NCBI GenBank assembly: GCA_029260165.1 | Contig: JAJDDT010000050.1 | Span: 1-64,000, forward strand | DNA: 64,000 nucleotides | Direction of reading: 5' to 3' | Source: Phycisphaerae bacterium | Lineage (GTDB): Bacteria; Planctomycetota; Phycisphaerae; UBA1845 | Shown here: positions 1 to 9,494 of the stretch, in pieces | Layout of the letters: each line of letters starts with the position of its first letter | How positions within the stretch are numbered: position 1 is the first letter of the stretch | Notes under the pieces: model-generated | What the model was told of the DNA's origin: nothing | Databases searched by the model: none | What the model saw: the letters and a program-made list of their open reading frames with translations, nothing else | Made by a program: the position numbers and the translations under genes

Positions 1-1
1 G

Positions 2-139
2 ATCGCCTATCATCGCCGCCGCAACACCGAAGCCAAACTCAGCCACACCAAAACCATGCGAGAAACTCTGTCCAAATCAGAGATCGACATGGACCAGATC
101 AGGTCATGCCTGGAGAGTAACTTTGCGCTGTACTGCTAA
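2..139 (+). CDS. C-terminal fragment of an unidentified protein (cut by window start)
   Basis: The frame beginning at base 2 is open to a TAA at 137-139 and reads as a charged 45-residue tail ending ESNFALYC. It has no start inside the window, so it would be the end of a gene that begins upstream. I do not recognise it. It would overlap the 3' end of the convergent minus-strand membrane protein by about 40 bases, which is unusual, so chance openness is possible. Confidence 0.35.
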   Translation: MAYHRRRNTEAKLSHTKTMRETLSKSEIDMDQIRSCLESNFALYC

Positions 140-623
140 TCAGATTGTCGGGTGATTCCCAATTCTGTCCGCATTCGGGGCAGGCGATTGAGGTGTTTGG
201 CCCTTTTTGGTAGTGGCACTTTGCACAGAAGAGTTCGTTACCCTCGCGTTTTCCCCAACCTGCAATTATCAGAAAGACCGCAAATATACCCAGGTAGAAA
301 CCGGACATTGTGAATACGAAGAAAACCATTCCCTCGTCGCCCGCGACAAGTGTCCAGGGGATCGCGAGGAAAAAGGTCATGGTTATAGAGGCGAAAACAA
401 CCGGCGTTCGATGTTCCTTTTGCAGTCGGTGGTTCGGGCGAATCCGGGGGAGAGCGAATCCGAAGAGGAGTAACGAAACCGTGACCACCGCGACGATCGC
501 GATTGCTTGTCCGAAGCTGAATTTCCCGATTTGACCGAAACTGCTGACTGCGATCGCGAGCGCAGCGCACTGAAACAGAGTGAGGGTGGCTGTGGTTGCG
601 ACGATTTTTCGGCGCGTTGACAT
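99..623 (-). CDS. Small membrane protein with C-terminal zinc ribbon
   Basis: 174 aa. Four hydrophobic segments (about residues 10-30, 38-58, 75-93 and 98-122) are followed by a cytoplasmic-looking zinc ribbon, CAKCHYQKG...CPECG, at residues 133-154. This arrangement of a few helices with a terminal Cys4 ribbon is common in Phycisphaerae proteins of unknown function, and a second example sits at 3094-3669. No catalytic motif is visible. The start is the first Met before the hydrophobic segments. Function is unknown. Confidence 0.7.
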   Translation of the reverse strand: MSTRRKIVATTATLTLFQCAALAIAVSSFGQIGKFSFGQAIAIVAVVTVSLLLFGFALPRIRPNHRLQKEHRTPVVFASITMTFFLAIPWTLVAGDEGMVFFVFTMSGFYLGIFAVFLIIAGWGKREGNELFCAKCHYQKGPNTSIACPECGQNWESPDNLISSTAQSYSPGMT

Positions 624-654
624 GGTGGGAGTGTATCAAGTGGATGCGAGGGTG

Positions 655-1025
655 TTAATCCGGGGCGACTTTGATGGTTTTTTCGAGTTCGATGCGTTCG
701 TGCCAAAGGGCGTCTGGTGGGATGAAGAGCGTGCCGTCGGGGTTCCATTGATGCCATGTCGTACAACAGGGGCTTTGTCGATGACCAGCCACCGTTCGGC
801 TCGGATGTGGGTCGGGGCATCGTTCATGCGGAGTTTGATTTCAGTGGTATTGCCTGTTGGTGGACTGTTCCCGGGTTCGATCGGTACGGGGTGCAAACGC
901 ACCGAGTGATTCAAGCGGTGACGTGGTGTTTCATTTTCGTCGATGTAGAAGCCTCTGAAGTGGTCAGGCGCTGTTTCGTACATGATCGGTCGTTGAAAGT
1001 CATTCTCAACGGAAACTCTGAACAC
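655..1025 (-). pseudogene. Frameshifted small gene of unknown function
   Basis: The frame starting at 1025 reads like a real protein (FRGFYIDENETP, then THIRAERWLVIDKAPVV) down to about base 765. There the coding character switches to the neighbouring frame, which continues TWHQWNPDGTLFIPPDALWHERIELEK and stops at 655-657. The joined product would be about 122 aa. Neither frame alone looks protein-like over its whole length. A single small indel explains this best, either a genuine lesion or a sequencing error. The apparent start is GTG. The family is not recognised. Confidence 0.5.
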
Positions 1026-1218
1026 GCCCCACTTTGGTGGGTTCTGCCGCGACCGAAAGTACTATCAGAATGGTCGTTCTGTCCTTCTTTGTCATATCGA
1101 TTTGTCAATCGTTTTTGATAAAAACCTGAATAATTATTTTCGATTGGTGGTTTGTTGTAGTACGGGGTTATTATTGAGGGTATTTGGCAGGGTATTTCGA
1201 TTGTGGTTTGATGAGTTA

Positions 1219-1253
1219 TTGGTTTTCCTGTCACCCGCGAGAGGTGACGCTGC
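1219..1253. repeat. Dispersed hairpin repeat, copy 1 (REP-like)
   Basis: A 35-bp block with stem GTCACC/GGTGAC at 1230-1235 and 1243-1248. It matches 30 of 35 positions of a second block at 47745-47779. Both lie between genes, near 3' ends. The differences fall mostly in the loop, so the stem is kept. Confidence 0.55.
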
Positions 1254-1271
1254 GCCGAAAATCGATTCTGC

Positions 1272-2180
1272 TCAGCGGAGCATTTTGCTGGGTGGGGCGA
1301 GATCGCCGGTCGTCCTTGCAATGTCGCGGACGATTTCGGCGGCGGTCATGAGTTTATCGAAATCGATCCCGGTTTCGACGCCCATCTGGTGAAACATGTA
1401 GACCAACTCCTCGGTGACGACGTTTCCGCCGCCGCCCGGTCCCTTGGCGAGGTCTGTGAATGGTGTTCCGCCAATGCCGCCGACGGAAGCGTCGAATATT
1501 CGGAGGCCACATTCGTAGGCGATCAGTGCGTTGGCGACGCCCATGCCGTAGGAATCATGAAAATGGACAGCCAGTTTTTCGAGTGCGACGACGGGGGCGA
1601 GGTGGTTGATCACTTGTCGGACGCGGAGTGGATGGGTGGTGCCCCTGGTGTCTGCGAGCGCGACGTGGTCGCAGCCCAGGTCGAGCAGTCGTTTGGTCAG
1701 GTCAGCCACAATTTTGAGGTCGGCGTCGCTGCCGTCGAGGTCCTGGAATACGGCGGACAGGTGGGCGCGAAGTTTGAAGCCGTCGCGTTTGGCGGATTCC
1801 GCGACGACGGTGGCGGCGGTCATGGATTCCTCGATGGACATTCGGAGGTTGAATTGGGAGTAAGATTCTGAGGCGGAGACAAAAATGGCGACGGCGTTGA
1901 GACCCGAGTTCTTGAACTGGTCATAGTATTTGGCGTTTGGTACGAGGGCGGCGAGGTCAGTCTTGTCGCATTGGGCGATGCCGGCGGCGACGTCGAGTGT
2001 GTTGGCCATCTGCGGGACGGCGCGTTTGCTGACGAATGATCCGACCTCGATGAAATTGAGGCCTGCCTTTGACAAGGCGTTGACCAAGGCGACCTTTTTA
2101 TCTGTGGGGACGAGTTGGTCGCGGTTAAGGGACTGGAGTCCGTCGCGCGGAGCCATCTCGCAGATGCGTACCTGTGGCAT
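1272..2180 (-). CDS. HMG-CoA lyase-like protein (catalytic Cys replaced)
   Basis: 302 aa, the usual length for 3-hydroxy-3-methylglutaryl-CoA lyase, a TIM-barrel enzyme that splits HMG-CoA into acetyl-CoA and acetoacetate at the end of leucine breakdown. Visible family features are the N-terminal EMAPRDGLQ (metal and catalytic Arg) and VHFHDSYGMG (metal-binding His). The G-loop, normally GLGGCPYA with the catalytic Cys, reads GIGGTPFTD, so Thr stands in place of Cys. The substrate may therefore differ. The start MPQVRIC follows AGGAGA; the longer ORF upstream is not needed. It diverges from the enoyl-CoA hydratase gene. Confidence 0.8.
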   Translation of the reverse strand: MPQVRICEMAPRDGLQSLNRDQLVPTDKKVALVNALSKAGLNFIEVGSFVSKRAVPQMANTLDVAAGIAQCDKTDLAALVPNAKYYDQFKNSGLNAVAIFVSASESYSQFNLRMSIEESMTAATVVAESAKRDGFKLRAHLSAVFQDLDGSDADLKIVADLTKRLLDLGCDHVALADTRGTTHPLRVRQVINHLAPVVALEKLAVHFHDSYGMGVANALIAYECGLRIFDASVGGIGGTPFTDLAKGPGGGGNVVTEELVYMFHQMGVETGIDFDKLMTAAEIVRDIARTTGDLAPPSKMLR

Positions 2181-2332
2181 GATGCAATTCTCCTGTGGCA
2201 GCCATGATGGGGTTATGATTGTGGGCGTCAAGGTTGCGGGTTCGGGGTTGGCGATCGCGGGTTGTTGCCTTACGTTCGGCGTATTGTCAGGCGGTGGATG
2301 GCGGAGTCGGGAATGGAAGGTCAGGAGTGGAC

Positions 2333-3094
2333 ATGAGCGATATATTGCGATCGCAGCGGATTGATGATGTTGAGGTCTGGGCGTTGAACCGTCCGCAATC
2401 ACGAAATGCTTTTACGCATGAGTTGATTGTGGAATTGGATGAGGCGGTTCGGCTGGGAATTGAGAATGCGGATGTCGGCGCGATGGTGATCACGGGTGCA
2501 CCGCCGGCGTTTTGCGGTGGTTTTGATCTGCGGGAGGTAGCCAGACATCAGGGGGATGCGGAGAAGAGTCGGGCGATGGCGGAGGCGTTGTTCGATATGT
2601 TCGAACGCGTTTACAACGCGCCCAAGCCTGTGGTGGCAGCCGTAAATGGTCATGCGGTGGCGGGCGGGGCGGGGTTGATGAGCACCTGTGATTATGTGGT
2701 GGTGTCTCGGAAGGCGAAGATCGGTTATCCGGAGATCAGGCGGGGGATCGTGGCTGCGGTCGTGATGCCCTATTTGGCCAGGCAGGTCGGGGAGCGGATG
2801 GCGACGCAGTTGCTCCTGACGGGTGAGTTGCTGGATGCGTACGAGGCGCGGAACGCGGGGTTGGTCAATGAGGTGAGGCCTGAGGATTCGGTGCTGTTGC
2901 GGGCGGTGGAGGTGGCGCAGCAGTTGGCGGGGATGCCTCGATCGTCGTATGCGGAGACGAAGCGGGTGTTGCACGAGGTGTACGCGCTGGATGCGGCGGC
3001 GAGTCGGGAGAGTGTGAAAAAGGTTCATTCGCAGGTGTTTTTGAGCGAGGAGGCGAAAGAGAGCATCGCGCGGTTTCTGGCGGGCGGGGATTGA
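2333..3094 (+). CDS. Enoyl-CoA hydratase/isomerase family protein
   Basis: 253 aa crotonase-fold protein. The two oxyanion-hole stretches are visible: AFCGGFDLREV near residue 60 and AVNGHAVAGGAGL near residue 100. The start ATG at 2333 is preceded by AGGAG. Its position divergent to an HMG-CoA-lyase-like gene makes a role as methylglutaconyl-CoA hydratase in leucine catabolism plausible, but other short-chain enoyl-CoA substrates cannot be excluded from sequence alone. Its stop overlaps the next start (TGATG). Confidence 0.85.
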   Translation: MSDILRSQRIDDVEVWALNRPQSRNAFTHELIVELDEAVRLGIENADVGAMVITGAPPAFCGGFDLREVARHQGDAEKSRAMAEALFDMFERVYNAPKPVVAAVNGHAVAGGAGLMSTCDYVVVSRKAKIGYPEIRRGIVAAVVMPYLARQVGERMATQLLLTGELLDAYEARNAGLVNEVRPEDSVLLRAVEVAQQLAGMPRSSYAETKRVLHEVYALDAAASRESVKKVHSQVFLSEEAKESIARFLAGGD

Positions 3095-3669
3095 TGGCTG
3101 AGAGCATTTGGGGTTGCATGAAGACGATACCGTACAAGCCGTTGGGACGTGATCCGTGGATTGCCGGTGGAATCGGCGTTATCACGGGCTTTTGTGCGAT
3201 GCTGTGCCAATACTCGTGGTTCGCGATGAGTTGGCGTGGGCCGGTATATTTTTTCCAGTTTGGTGTCGTTGCATTGGCGGTTGTGCTTATTGTTCGCGTC
3301 TGGCGCTATCCCGAAAGTTCTCATTGTATGGTATGTGGCCTGTGTGCAGGATTCGGTTATTTCGTACCGCACATTATTGATGCACTGCGCACTGCGCGCT
3401 GGACCGGTGAATGGGCGACTGGTCCATATGTATTTCTAATAGGTTTCCTTGCCGTTCTCTCGGGCGTCGCGTATGCGATTGGTTCTGTTGTCGCAGCGTT
3501 TTTTTTTCGAATTTGGCGTCGCGTCGAGAGTCCACCTGAGTGGTTGGTCCATGCGAATTGTCGATCGTGTGGGTATTCATTGAAACACCTGACCGTTCCG
3601 CGCTGCCCTGAGTGTGGCACACCGTTTGATCAGTCCATTGTTATCTCCCCTGATGATTCGGGGGAATAG
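3094..3669 (+). CDS. Membrane protein with C-terminal zinc ribbon
   Basis: 191 aa. Four hydrophobic segments lie between about residues 20 and 145, followed by CRSCGYSLKHL...RCPECGTPFD at the C-terminus, the zinc-ribbon tail typical of Phycisphaerae membrane proteins. Translation is probably coupled to the upstream hydratase gene through a TGATG overlap; an internal ATG at 3118 is an alternative start. No enzymatic motif is seen and function is unknown. Confidence 0.75.
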   Translation: MAESIWGCMKTIPYKPLGRDPWIAGGIGVITGFCAMLCQYSWFAMSWRGPVYFFQFGVVALAVVLIVRVWRYPESSHCMVCGLCAGFGYFVPHIIDALRTARWTGEWATGPYVFLIGFLAVLSGVAYAIGSVVAAFFFRIWRRVESPPEWLVHANCRSCGYSLKHLTVPRCPECGTPFDQSIVISPDDSGE

Positions 3670-3729
3670 ATCGTATCCACGAAGAGACTGTCGGCGAGCC
3701 GGTCATGCAACGCTCGGCTCGAAACTGTT

Positions 3730-4050
3730 CTAACCGTCCCGGCGGTTCAGGTCCGCCATGACCCAACCATCGCGAATCTCAGCCTCGTACCGCCCGACGC
3801 ACGCCTGCGGGGAATCCACACAAATACCGGTCGTCAAATCGAATTCCCAAAAGTGCCACGGACAGGAAACGATTCCGTCGTTCATCTCGCCACCCGAGAG
3901 GTTGCCGCTTGCGTGAGGGCACGAATTGTCGATGACATGGACCGTGTCGTCGGGCAGGAGAAAGACAGCCAATTCAAGACCGTCATGCTCGACAAACGTA
4001 CCCGCCCCGACCTTGCAAACGTCAGCCCTGATCAGGCGTACGAGCGTCAT
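3730..4050 (-). CDS. Rieske [2Fe-2S] domain protein
   Basis: 106 aa, a single Rieske domain. The cluster ligands are clear: SCPHASG (Cys-His) and VSCPWHFWEFD (Cys-His). The length and lack of a membrane anchor match small NirD-like or dioxygenase-type Rieske ferredoxins that carry electrons to an oxygenase or reductase. No partner enzyme is adjacent. It follows the small lipoprotein gene by 24 bases on the same strand, so the two may be co-transcribed. Confidence 0.88.
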   Translation of the reverse strand: MTLVRLIRADVCKVGAGTFVEHDGLELAVFLLPDDTVHVIDNSCPHASGNLSGGEMNDGIVSCPWHFWEFDLTTGICVDSPQACVGRYEAEIRDGWVMADLNRRDG

Positions 4051-4074
4051 GTCCTGGATCGTCTTGCGAGTAGT

Positions 4075-4347
4075 CTAAGGATCCACCCATCGCGAAAGAC
4101 GCGAAGGTCTTTCGGTCTGGAAGAGCAGGTCCAGGTCGTGAAAAATGGCTCGGCGATCGTAGTCGATGACGGTACCGATGGAGTGCAGATGATCACCGGC
4201 GGACTGTGTCAGCGTCGGACCCGGTTCCTGGGTCAACGCCAGCAGCTTGCCCGCATTTGCGACGTATGCGGCATTCCTGCCCGCCGTGCAACCGGGCATA
4301 GCCACCAACAGGACAACGAACAGGAGTCCGGCAAATATCGATTTCAT
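4075..4347 (-). CDS. Small lipoprotein
   Basis: 90 aa. It starts MKSIFAGLLFVVLLVAMPGC, a signal peptide with a lipobox whose Cys is residue 20, so the mature protein should be a lipid-anchored ~70-residue polypeptide. The rest (AGKLLALTQEPGP...) has no recognised domain. It is probably transcribed together with the Rieske gene downstream. Confidence 0.7.
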   Translation of the reverse strand: MKSIFAGLLFVVLLVAMPGCTAGRNAAYVANAGKLLALTQEPGPTLTQSAGDHLHSIGTVIDYDRRAIFHDLDLLFQTERPSRLSRWVDP

Positions 4348-4433
4348 GGCTGTATTCCTTGATAAGACGGCGCGTCATTCCCCGCGCTCTGGGAAATCGT
4401 ACGGACCACCCTCAACGGTGTCAAACAGAGGCG

Positions 4434-4931
4434 TCAAACCGAACCGGAACCCCCGATTTTTCGGGCGTCGCGATGCAGCCAAAGCTGTTCAAGCGCGTAA
4501 AGCCACTCGACGTACGCGTATGGGATTTTGTGTTGTTCGTGCAACGCCTTGAGCGTATTCAGCAGGTCTTCGCTCTCGTCGGGTTGCCAGGTTTGTGCGT
4601 TCGGATCGCAAAAGAAGATACGACATCCCCCGGGACGGGCAACGCGCGTGGTGCAGACTCCGTCGCGGTGATACGGGCATTGCCCGGCGCCGTTGTCGAC
4701 CAGAATCTCCTGGCTCGCCCGACCTACAAAATAGGCGAGTTCGACCGGTGTGACATACAACCCGTGGTCGTAGTCCTTGAATTTGCAGCATAACCCGCGG
4801 TTGATGCATACCGGCTGGCGACTCGAAACGCGGCGGTCAAGCTGTTCGTAAACCACGGCGACGTCGTCGAGGAAAACAGTGGACCGAGCCAGTTCAAAGA
4901 CTCGTTCAATGGGAAGCGTCGCCGGAAACAT
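4434..4931 (-). CDS. YkgJ-type cysteine-cluster protein
   Basis: 165 aa. The Cys pattern CINRGLCCKF, then CPYHRDGVCTTRVARPGGCRIFFC, matches the zinc/iron-chelating YkgJ family (CxxxxxCC, then Cys-rich R-P-xxCR). The final third is helical and lacks cysteines. The biochemical role of the family is not settled. It lies 12 bases downstream of a second member on the same strand, so both are probably made together. Confidence 0.75.
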   Translation of the reverse strand: MFPATLPIERVFELARSTVFLDDVAVVYEQLDRRVSSRQPVCINRGLCCKFKDYDHGLYVTPVELAYFVGRASQEILVDNGAGQCPYHRDGVCTTRVARPGGCRIFFCDPNAQTWQPDESEDLLNTLKALHEQHKIPYAYVEWLYALEQLWLHRDARKIGGSGSV

Positions 4932-4943
4932 ACAAGGCTCACG

Positions 4944-5366
4944 TTACCAGGATTTCCGGAGACGAATGTCCTCGATCGCGACGAAGTTGTGTTCCTTGCC
5001 GCGGTTCATTCCCGGGCAGGTCAGCGCCGCACGGTTCCACGCATCGGTTGACCGAAGATTTTCCGTCCAGAAAGGCCAGGTTCTGCACTGCAATGGTCGA
5101 ACCGGGTAGATACCGCAAAAGGACTTCTCGCCGTCGCGTTTTAGGAAGATGCAGTCACCGTCTGGCTTTTCAGTAAGACTGTATCGGAGTTCAACGCGTC
5201 GGAGTTGCTCCTTGTCGAGCCATCCGTCCTCGCGCCCGACGAATTTGGAAATTCGGGCGATCTCCTCCTTGGTGACCCAGACAAAACCGGGCGGACCGCT
5301 GCAGCAGTTTCCACACTGCGAGCATTCAAAATGCAAGCCGGCTGCATACCATTTTTCGCGACCCAT
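4944..5366 (-). CDS. YkgJ-type cysteine-cluster protein
   Basis: 140 aa. It has the full family signature FECSQCGNCCSGPPGFVWVT near the N-terminus, and FCGIYPVRPLQCRTWPFW around residues 88-105. This is a putative metal-chelating domain of unknown partner. It is the upstream member of a two-gene unit with another YkgJ-type gene. The two paralogues share the pattern but little else. Confidence 0.82.
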   Translation of the reverse strand: MGREKWYAAGLHFECSQCGNCCSGPPGFVWVTKEEIARISKFVGREDGWLDKEQLRRVELRYSLTEKPDGDCIFLKRDGEKSFCGIYPVRPLQCRTWPFWTENLRSTDAWNRAALTCPGMNRGKEHNFVAIEDIRLRKSW

Positions 5367-5563
5367 CCCGAAACCTCCGATTCAGCGAAAACCACCCTAA
5401 CGACAGGCTTCGGGGATGACAACAAGGGCGAAACCATGCGGGGCGATTGCAGTGGTTATCCCTGCTCCGCGTAACTGACTCGCAGTCAATTTTCTGTCGA
5501 TATCGATCATCGGGGGCGACGTTGCTTCCCTGTCCACCAGGTCCCAGGCACCGGTCAATACCT

Positions 5564-6835
5564 ATGTCCACCCGCGGTTTTATCGGACTGTTCATGATCG
5601 TCGCACTGACGACGGTTTTCTATCGCCTGCCACCGATCGCGGCGGAGCAGGACTCGGTTTATCGGACCTACGCGCCGCTCGTGGAGGTCGATGCTTTGAT
5701 CCGTCGTGACTATGTGATTCCCGTCGAGGGTGACCGACTGACGGACGGAGCCATCCGTGGGTTGCTTCTGAAATTGGATCGTTACAGTGCGTACGTCAGT
5801 CCGGAGGATTTGGCTGACTATAGAACGAAGAACACCGGACGGTACATCGGTGTGGGGTTGGAAATCGGTGAGGCTGACGGATCGCTCGTGGTGATTTCGC
5901 CCGTGGAGAATGGTCCTGCGATGGATGCGGGGGTGGCGTCGGGTGACGTGATTCTGGCGATTGATGGGCGACCTGCGTCGGGGGTTTCGGTTTACGAGGC
6001 GGAGCGGTTGCTTGAAGGAGCGCATGGAACGTTTGCGTCGCTGCGATTGCGTTGCGCTGACGGGTCGGTCGTGATGAAATCCATTCGGCGGTCGATGTTG
6101 AACCGTGTGGCTGTCCGAGGCTGTGGAAGATCGACCGATGGCAGGCACGATTTTGTTCTCGATGCGGAGCGGCGGGTTGGTTATGTGCGCGTGTCCAAAT
6201 TTGACGTGGGCGCGACTGAAGCGTTGATGGTGGCGATCGCGGAAATGAAGAAGGCCGGGATGACATCGTTCATCGTCGATCTGCGATTCAACCCGGGTGG
6301 CTTGTTTACCGAAGCGGTTGCGATGGTGGATCGGTTCGTTGACCGCGGCGTCATCGTCAAGACGGTCAATCGCCGTCGCGCGATCAAGACGTACAAAGCC
6401 ACGCCGGACAATTCCGATACGACAACGCCGCTCGTCGTGCTGATCAATCAGGGAACAGCCAGCTCGGCTGAGATCGTGGCGGGTTCGTTACAAGACCACG
6501 AGCGTGCGACGGTGATTGGTGAGCGGTCATTCGGAAAGGGCAGCGTTCAGAACCTGATTGAGGTTCAACATGGCAACGCCGGTTTGCGTCTGACGGTGGC
6601 GTTGTATCAACTTCCCGGTGGCAGAATCATTCACAAGTCGCGCGATGCCCGGACGTGGGGTGTTGTTCCGGATGTCGTGATTGAGTTGGACGATGATGAA
6701 TACGCCAGGATCATCGCGCGACGACAGGAGATTGATCGTTCTGTTGTGGGGAGCGAGGGCGCGCGCGTGTTCATGGATCGTCAGTTGGCTGAGGCATTGT
6801 CGGTATTGACCACGAGCGGGACGGTCCATCGCTGA
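5564..6835 (+). CDS. S41 family C-terminal processing protease
   Basis: 423 aa. An N-terminal membrane anchor or signal (residues 5-25) is followed by a PDZ domain (YIGVGLEIGEADG...GDVILAIDGRPASG, about residues 95-170) and the S41 protease domain. The Ser-Lys dyad lies in GTASSAEIVAGSL and ERSFGKGSVQ. Such enzymes trim periplasmic or outer-membrane proteins. The start is MSTRGF; the longer ORF upstream lacks coding character. It converges on glyA. Confidence 0.9.
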   Translation: MSTRGFIGLFMIVALTTVFYRLPPIAAEQDSVYRTYAPLVEVDALIRRDYVIPVEGDRLTDGAIRGLLLKLDRYSAYVSPEDLADYRTKNTGRYIGVGLEIGEADGSLVVISPVENGPAMDAGVASGDVILAIDGRPASGVSVYEAERLLEGAHGTFASLRLRCADGSVVMKSIRRSMLNRVAVRGCGRSTDGRHDFVLDAERRVGYVRVSKFDVGATEALMVAIAEMKKAGMTSFIVDLRFNPGGLFTEAVAMVDRFVDRGVIVKTVNRRRAIKTYKATPDNSDTTTPLVVLINQGTASSAEIVAGSLQDHERATVIGERSFGKGSVQNLIEVQHGNAGLRLTVALYQLPGGRIIHKSRDARTWGVVPDVVIELDDDEYARIIARRQEIDRSVVGSEGARVFMDRQLAEALSVLTTSGTVHR

Positions 6836-6869
6836 TTAAGGATTTCGTCCAACAACGCCAGCCATGAAG

Positions 6870-8138
6870 TCAATAGATCGGGAATTGTTGGCACATTTCT
6901 GCTACCTCGCTTCGCACACGCTCGATTTCGCCAATGTTACCCTGTGAGCGCAGGACCTCGTCGATCCATTTTGCGATGTTGGACATTTCTCCCGTTCCCA
7001 GTCCGCGTGTTGTCAGGGCGGGTGTTCCGAGACGCAGGCCGCTGGTTTCGGTCGGCTTTCGCTCGTCGAACGGGATCATGTTCTTGTTCGAGATGATGTT
7101 GGCCTGCTCGAGCCAGGCTTCGGCGTCTTTGCCGGTGACGTCTGGGTAGTTGGGTCGCAGATCGACGAGCATCAGGTGGTTGTCCGTGCCGCCCGATACA
7201 ATGCGGTTGCCGGCTGACGTTAGCGCTTCGGCGAGTGCTCTGGCGTTTTCGATGATTTTGGCCTGGTAGGTTTTGAATTCGGGTTTGAGTGCCTCGCCGA
7301 ATGCGACGGCCTTGGCGAGTATGGCGTGCATCAGGGGGCCACCCTGCGAACCTGGGAAGATTCGCGAGTCGATTTTCCTGGCCCACTCTTCTTTGCACAT
7401 AATCATCCCGCCGCGTGGTCCGCGGAGCGTCTTGTGCGTCGTTGTCGTGACAAAAGAAGCTGTCGGTGTGGGCGTCGGGTGCAAACCGGTGGCGACGAGT
7501 CCCGCGATGTGGGCGATGTCAGCCATGTGTTGCGCGCCGACCTCCTCGGCGATTTCTGAAAACCTGTCGAATTCAATTTGGCGCGAGTATGCGCTCGCAC
7601 CGGAGATAATCAGTTGCGGTTTGTGTTCCTGTGCAAGCTTGCGAATTTCGGCGTAGTTGAATTCCTCGGTTTTCGGGTCTACCCCATAGGAAACAATGTT
7701 GTACAGCAATCCGCTCATGTTGACCTTCAAGCCATGGGAAAGGTGCCCACCGTGGGCGAGGTCGAGTGACAGGATGGTGTCACCGGGTTTTAGTGCTGCG
7801 AGGTAGACGGCTGCGTTGGCCTGGCTTCCGGAATGGGCCTGGACGTTGACGTGATCGCAGCCGAATAGTTGGGTCGCCCGTTCGCGCGCGAGTGACTCAA
7901 TCGCGTCCATGTTGACACACCCCCCGTAATACCGCTTGCCGGGGTAGCCTTCGGCGTATTTGTTGGTGAATACCGAGCCGGCTGCTTCTAAAACGGCTGG
8001 GGAGACGTGATTTTCCGAGGCGATCAACTCGAGTGTGTTTTGTTGCCGCTCAAGCTCAGCCTCCATGATGCGGGCAATATCGGGATCCTGCGTCGCAATG
8101 GCTGACGTTTCTGTCTTGTTGAGTGTGGTTGTCATCAT
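6870..8138 (-). CDS. glyA: Serine hydroxymethyltransferase
   Basis: 422 aa, full length. It interconverts serine and glycine with tetrahydrofolate, feeding one-carbon metabolism in the cytoplasm. Clear landmarks are [24 protein letters not shown] and the PLP-binding lysine in [14 protein letters not shown]. The start MMTTTLNK lies 23 bases downstream of the acyl-CoA dehydrogenase stop, so the two probably share a transcript. Confidence 0.97.
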   Translation of the reverse strand: MMTTTLNKTETSAIATQDPDIARIMEAELERQQNTLELIASENHVSPAVLEAAGSVFTNKYAEGYPGKRYYGGCVNMDAIESLARERATQLFGCDHVNVQAHSGSQANAAVYLAALKPGDTILSLDLAHGGHLSHGLKVNMSGLLYNIVSYGVDPKTEEFNYAEIRKLAQEHKPQLIISGASAYSRQIEFDRFSEIAEEVGAQHMADIAHIAGLVATGLHPTPTPTASFVTTTTHKTLRGPRGGMIMCKEEWARKIDSRIFPGSQGGPLMHAILAKAVAFGEALKPEFKTYQAKIIENARALAEALTSAGNRIVSGGTDNHLMLVDLRPNYPDVTGKDAEAWLEQANIISNKNMIPFDERKPTETSGLRLGTPALTTRGLGTGEMSNIAKWIDEVLRSQGNIGEIERVRSEVAEMCQQFPIY

Positions 8139-8161
8139 TCCTCTTTCTTCGGCGATTGCCT

Positions 8162-9307
8162 TCAGGCATCCTTGATCAAATGTCTCGCGATGATGAGGCG
8201 TTGGATTTCGCTCGTGCCTTCGTAAATCGTGGTGATGCGTGCGTCACGGAACAACTGCTCGACGCGGCACTCTTTGACATAACCGGAACCACCGTGCACC
8301 TGTACCGCGCGGTACGCGATGCGGTTGGCTGCCTCTGTGGCGAATAGTTTCGCCATCGCGCTGGCTTGCGGGTCTTTTCGACCGGTGTCAACGAGATGAG
8401 CTGCCCGGTCAATCAACAGACGGGCGGCTTCAAGATCGACGGCACCGTCAGCCACCATTTCCTGGATGGCCTGGAAACAGGCGATGGGTTGATCAAACTG
8501 TGTTCGTTGGTCGGCGTAGGAAATCATCTCGTCGAGACAGGCTTCACCGATCCCCGCCGCCTGCGACGCGATGCCGATGCGCCCCTCGTCCAGCGCGCCG
8601 AGGCAGACCTTCATGCCCTCGCCTTCCTGTCCGAGCAGGTTTTCATCCGGTACAAAAACGTCACTGAGGTGCAGCACGACGGTTTCGCTACCGCGGATGC
8701 CCATCTTGCCGTGGATTTTGTCACGTTCGATGCCGGTCTCCACGCCATCGACGATCATCGCGCTCAACCCGGTACCGCGGGGACCATCCGGATTTGTTCG
8801 ACACAGAATCAGAAACCACCGGGCGTGCAGACCGTTGGTAATCCACATTTTGCTGCCTGTGACGCGGTATCCTCCGTCGACTTTCGTTCCGATCGTTTTG
8901 GTGGACGCGACGTCGCTGCCCGCATCAGCCTCGCTGATTGCGAAGGCTGCGAATGACTCGTGACTGCCGAAATGACCGTAGTGCTTTTCTTTCCATGCGT
9001 TTGTGGCGTGCATCCCCAGCACCTTGCAAACCATCGAATGCACGGAAACGGTGACGGCTGTTGACGGCGACGCGTAGGCAATCTCGCGGATAATGGACGC
9101 ATAGGTCCGCATGTCGCATTCAAGCCCGCCGAACTTCTCGGGCAGGGGCAGGCTTAGCAGGCCTAACTCGGCGATGGCGGGCATCATTTCCCAGACGGAG
9201 GTCTCGTCCTCGTCCCATCGTCGGTCAGCCTCCAGAAGCTCGTTGCGAGCGAATTCGCGGATGGCATCGAGGAGCAGTGCCTGATCATCTTTTGTGGCGC
9301 TTCCCAC
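8162..9307 (-). CDS. Acyl-CoA dehydrogenase
   Basis: 381 aa flavoenzyme of the acyl-CoA dehydrogenase superfamily, which oxidises acyl-CoA to enoyl-CoA and passes electrons to ETF. Visible features are [13 protein letters not shown] and the tail [31 protein letters not shown], with a catalytic Glu in YEGTSEIQ as in short/branched-chain types. With the hydratase and lyase-like genes nearby it could serve leucine or other branched-chain breakdown; chain-length specificity cannot be read here. Confidence 0.9.
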   Translation of the reverse strand: MGSATKDDQALLLDAIREFARNELLEADRRWDEDETSVWEMMPAIAELGLLSLPLPEKFGGLECDMRTYASIIREIAYASPSTAVTVSVHSMVCKVLGMHATNAWKEKHYGHFGSHESFAAFAISEADAGSDVASTKTIGTKVDGGYRVTGSKMWITNGLHARWFLILCRTNPDGPRGTGLSAMIVDGVETGIERDKIHGKMGIRGSETVVLHLSDVFVPDENLLGQEGEGMKVCLGALDEGRIGIASQAAGIGEACLDEMISYADQRTQFDQPIACFQAIQEMVADGAVDLEAARLLIDRAAHLVDTGRKDPQASAMAKLFATEAANRIAYRAVQVHGGSGYVKECRVEQLFRDARITTIYEGTSEIQRLIIARHLIKDA

Positions 9308-9443
9308 GTTCGGAATCCTCCCTGGCAGCGCTTGGCGGCCGACGGGGTCGTTTCAGTACCAATCGCGCGATTCTAGTGGACGATCGTGACCCGAGCCAAG
9401 GGCATGGACGTGGGTTCGGGTCGATGAAATCCGGTTTGAGCAT

Positions 9444-9494
9444 AAAAAAAACTGCGGCCCATCGATTCCCCAACGCAGGGTCGATAGGCCGCAG
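9444..9494 (-). terminator. Intrinsic terminator
   Basis: On the minus strand, CTGCGGCCTATCGA pairs with TCGATGGGCCGCAG around a 15-nt loop and is followed by eight T residues. It would end transcripts entering from the right. Confidence 0.8.
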
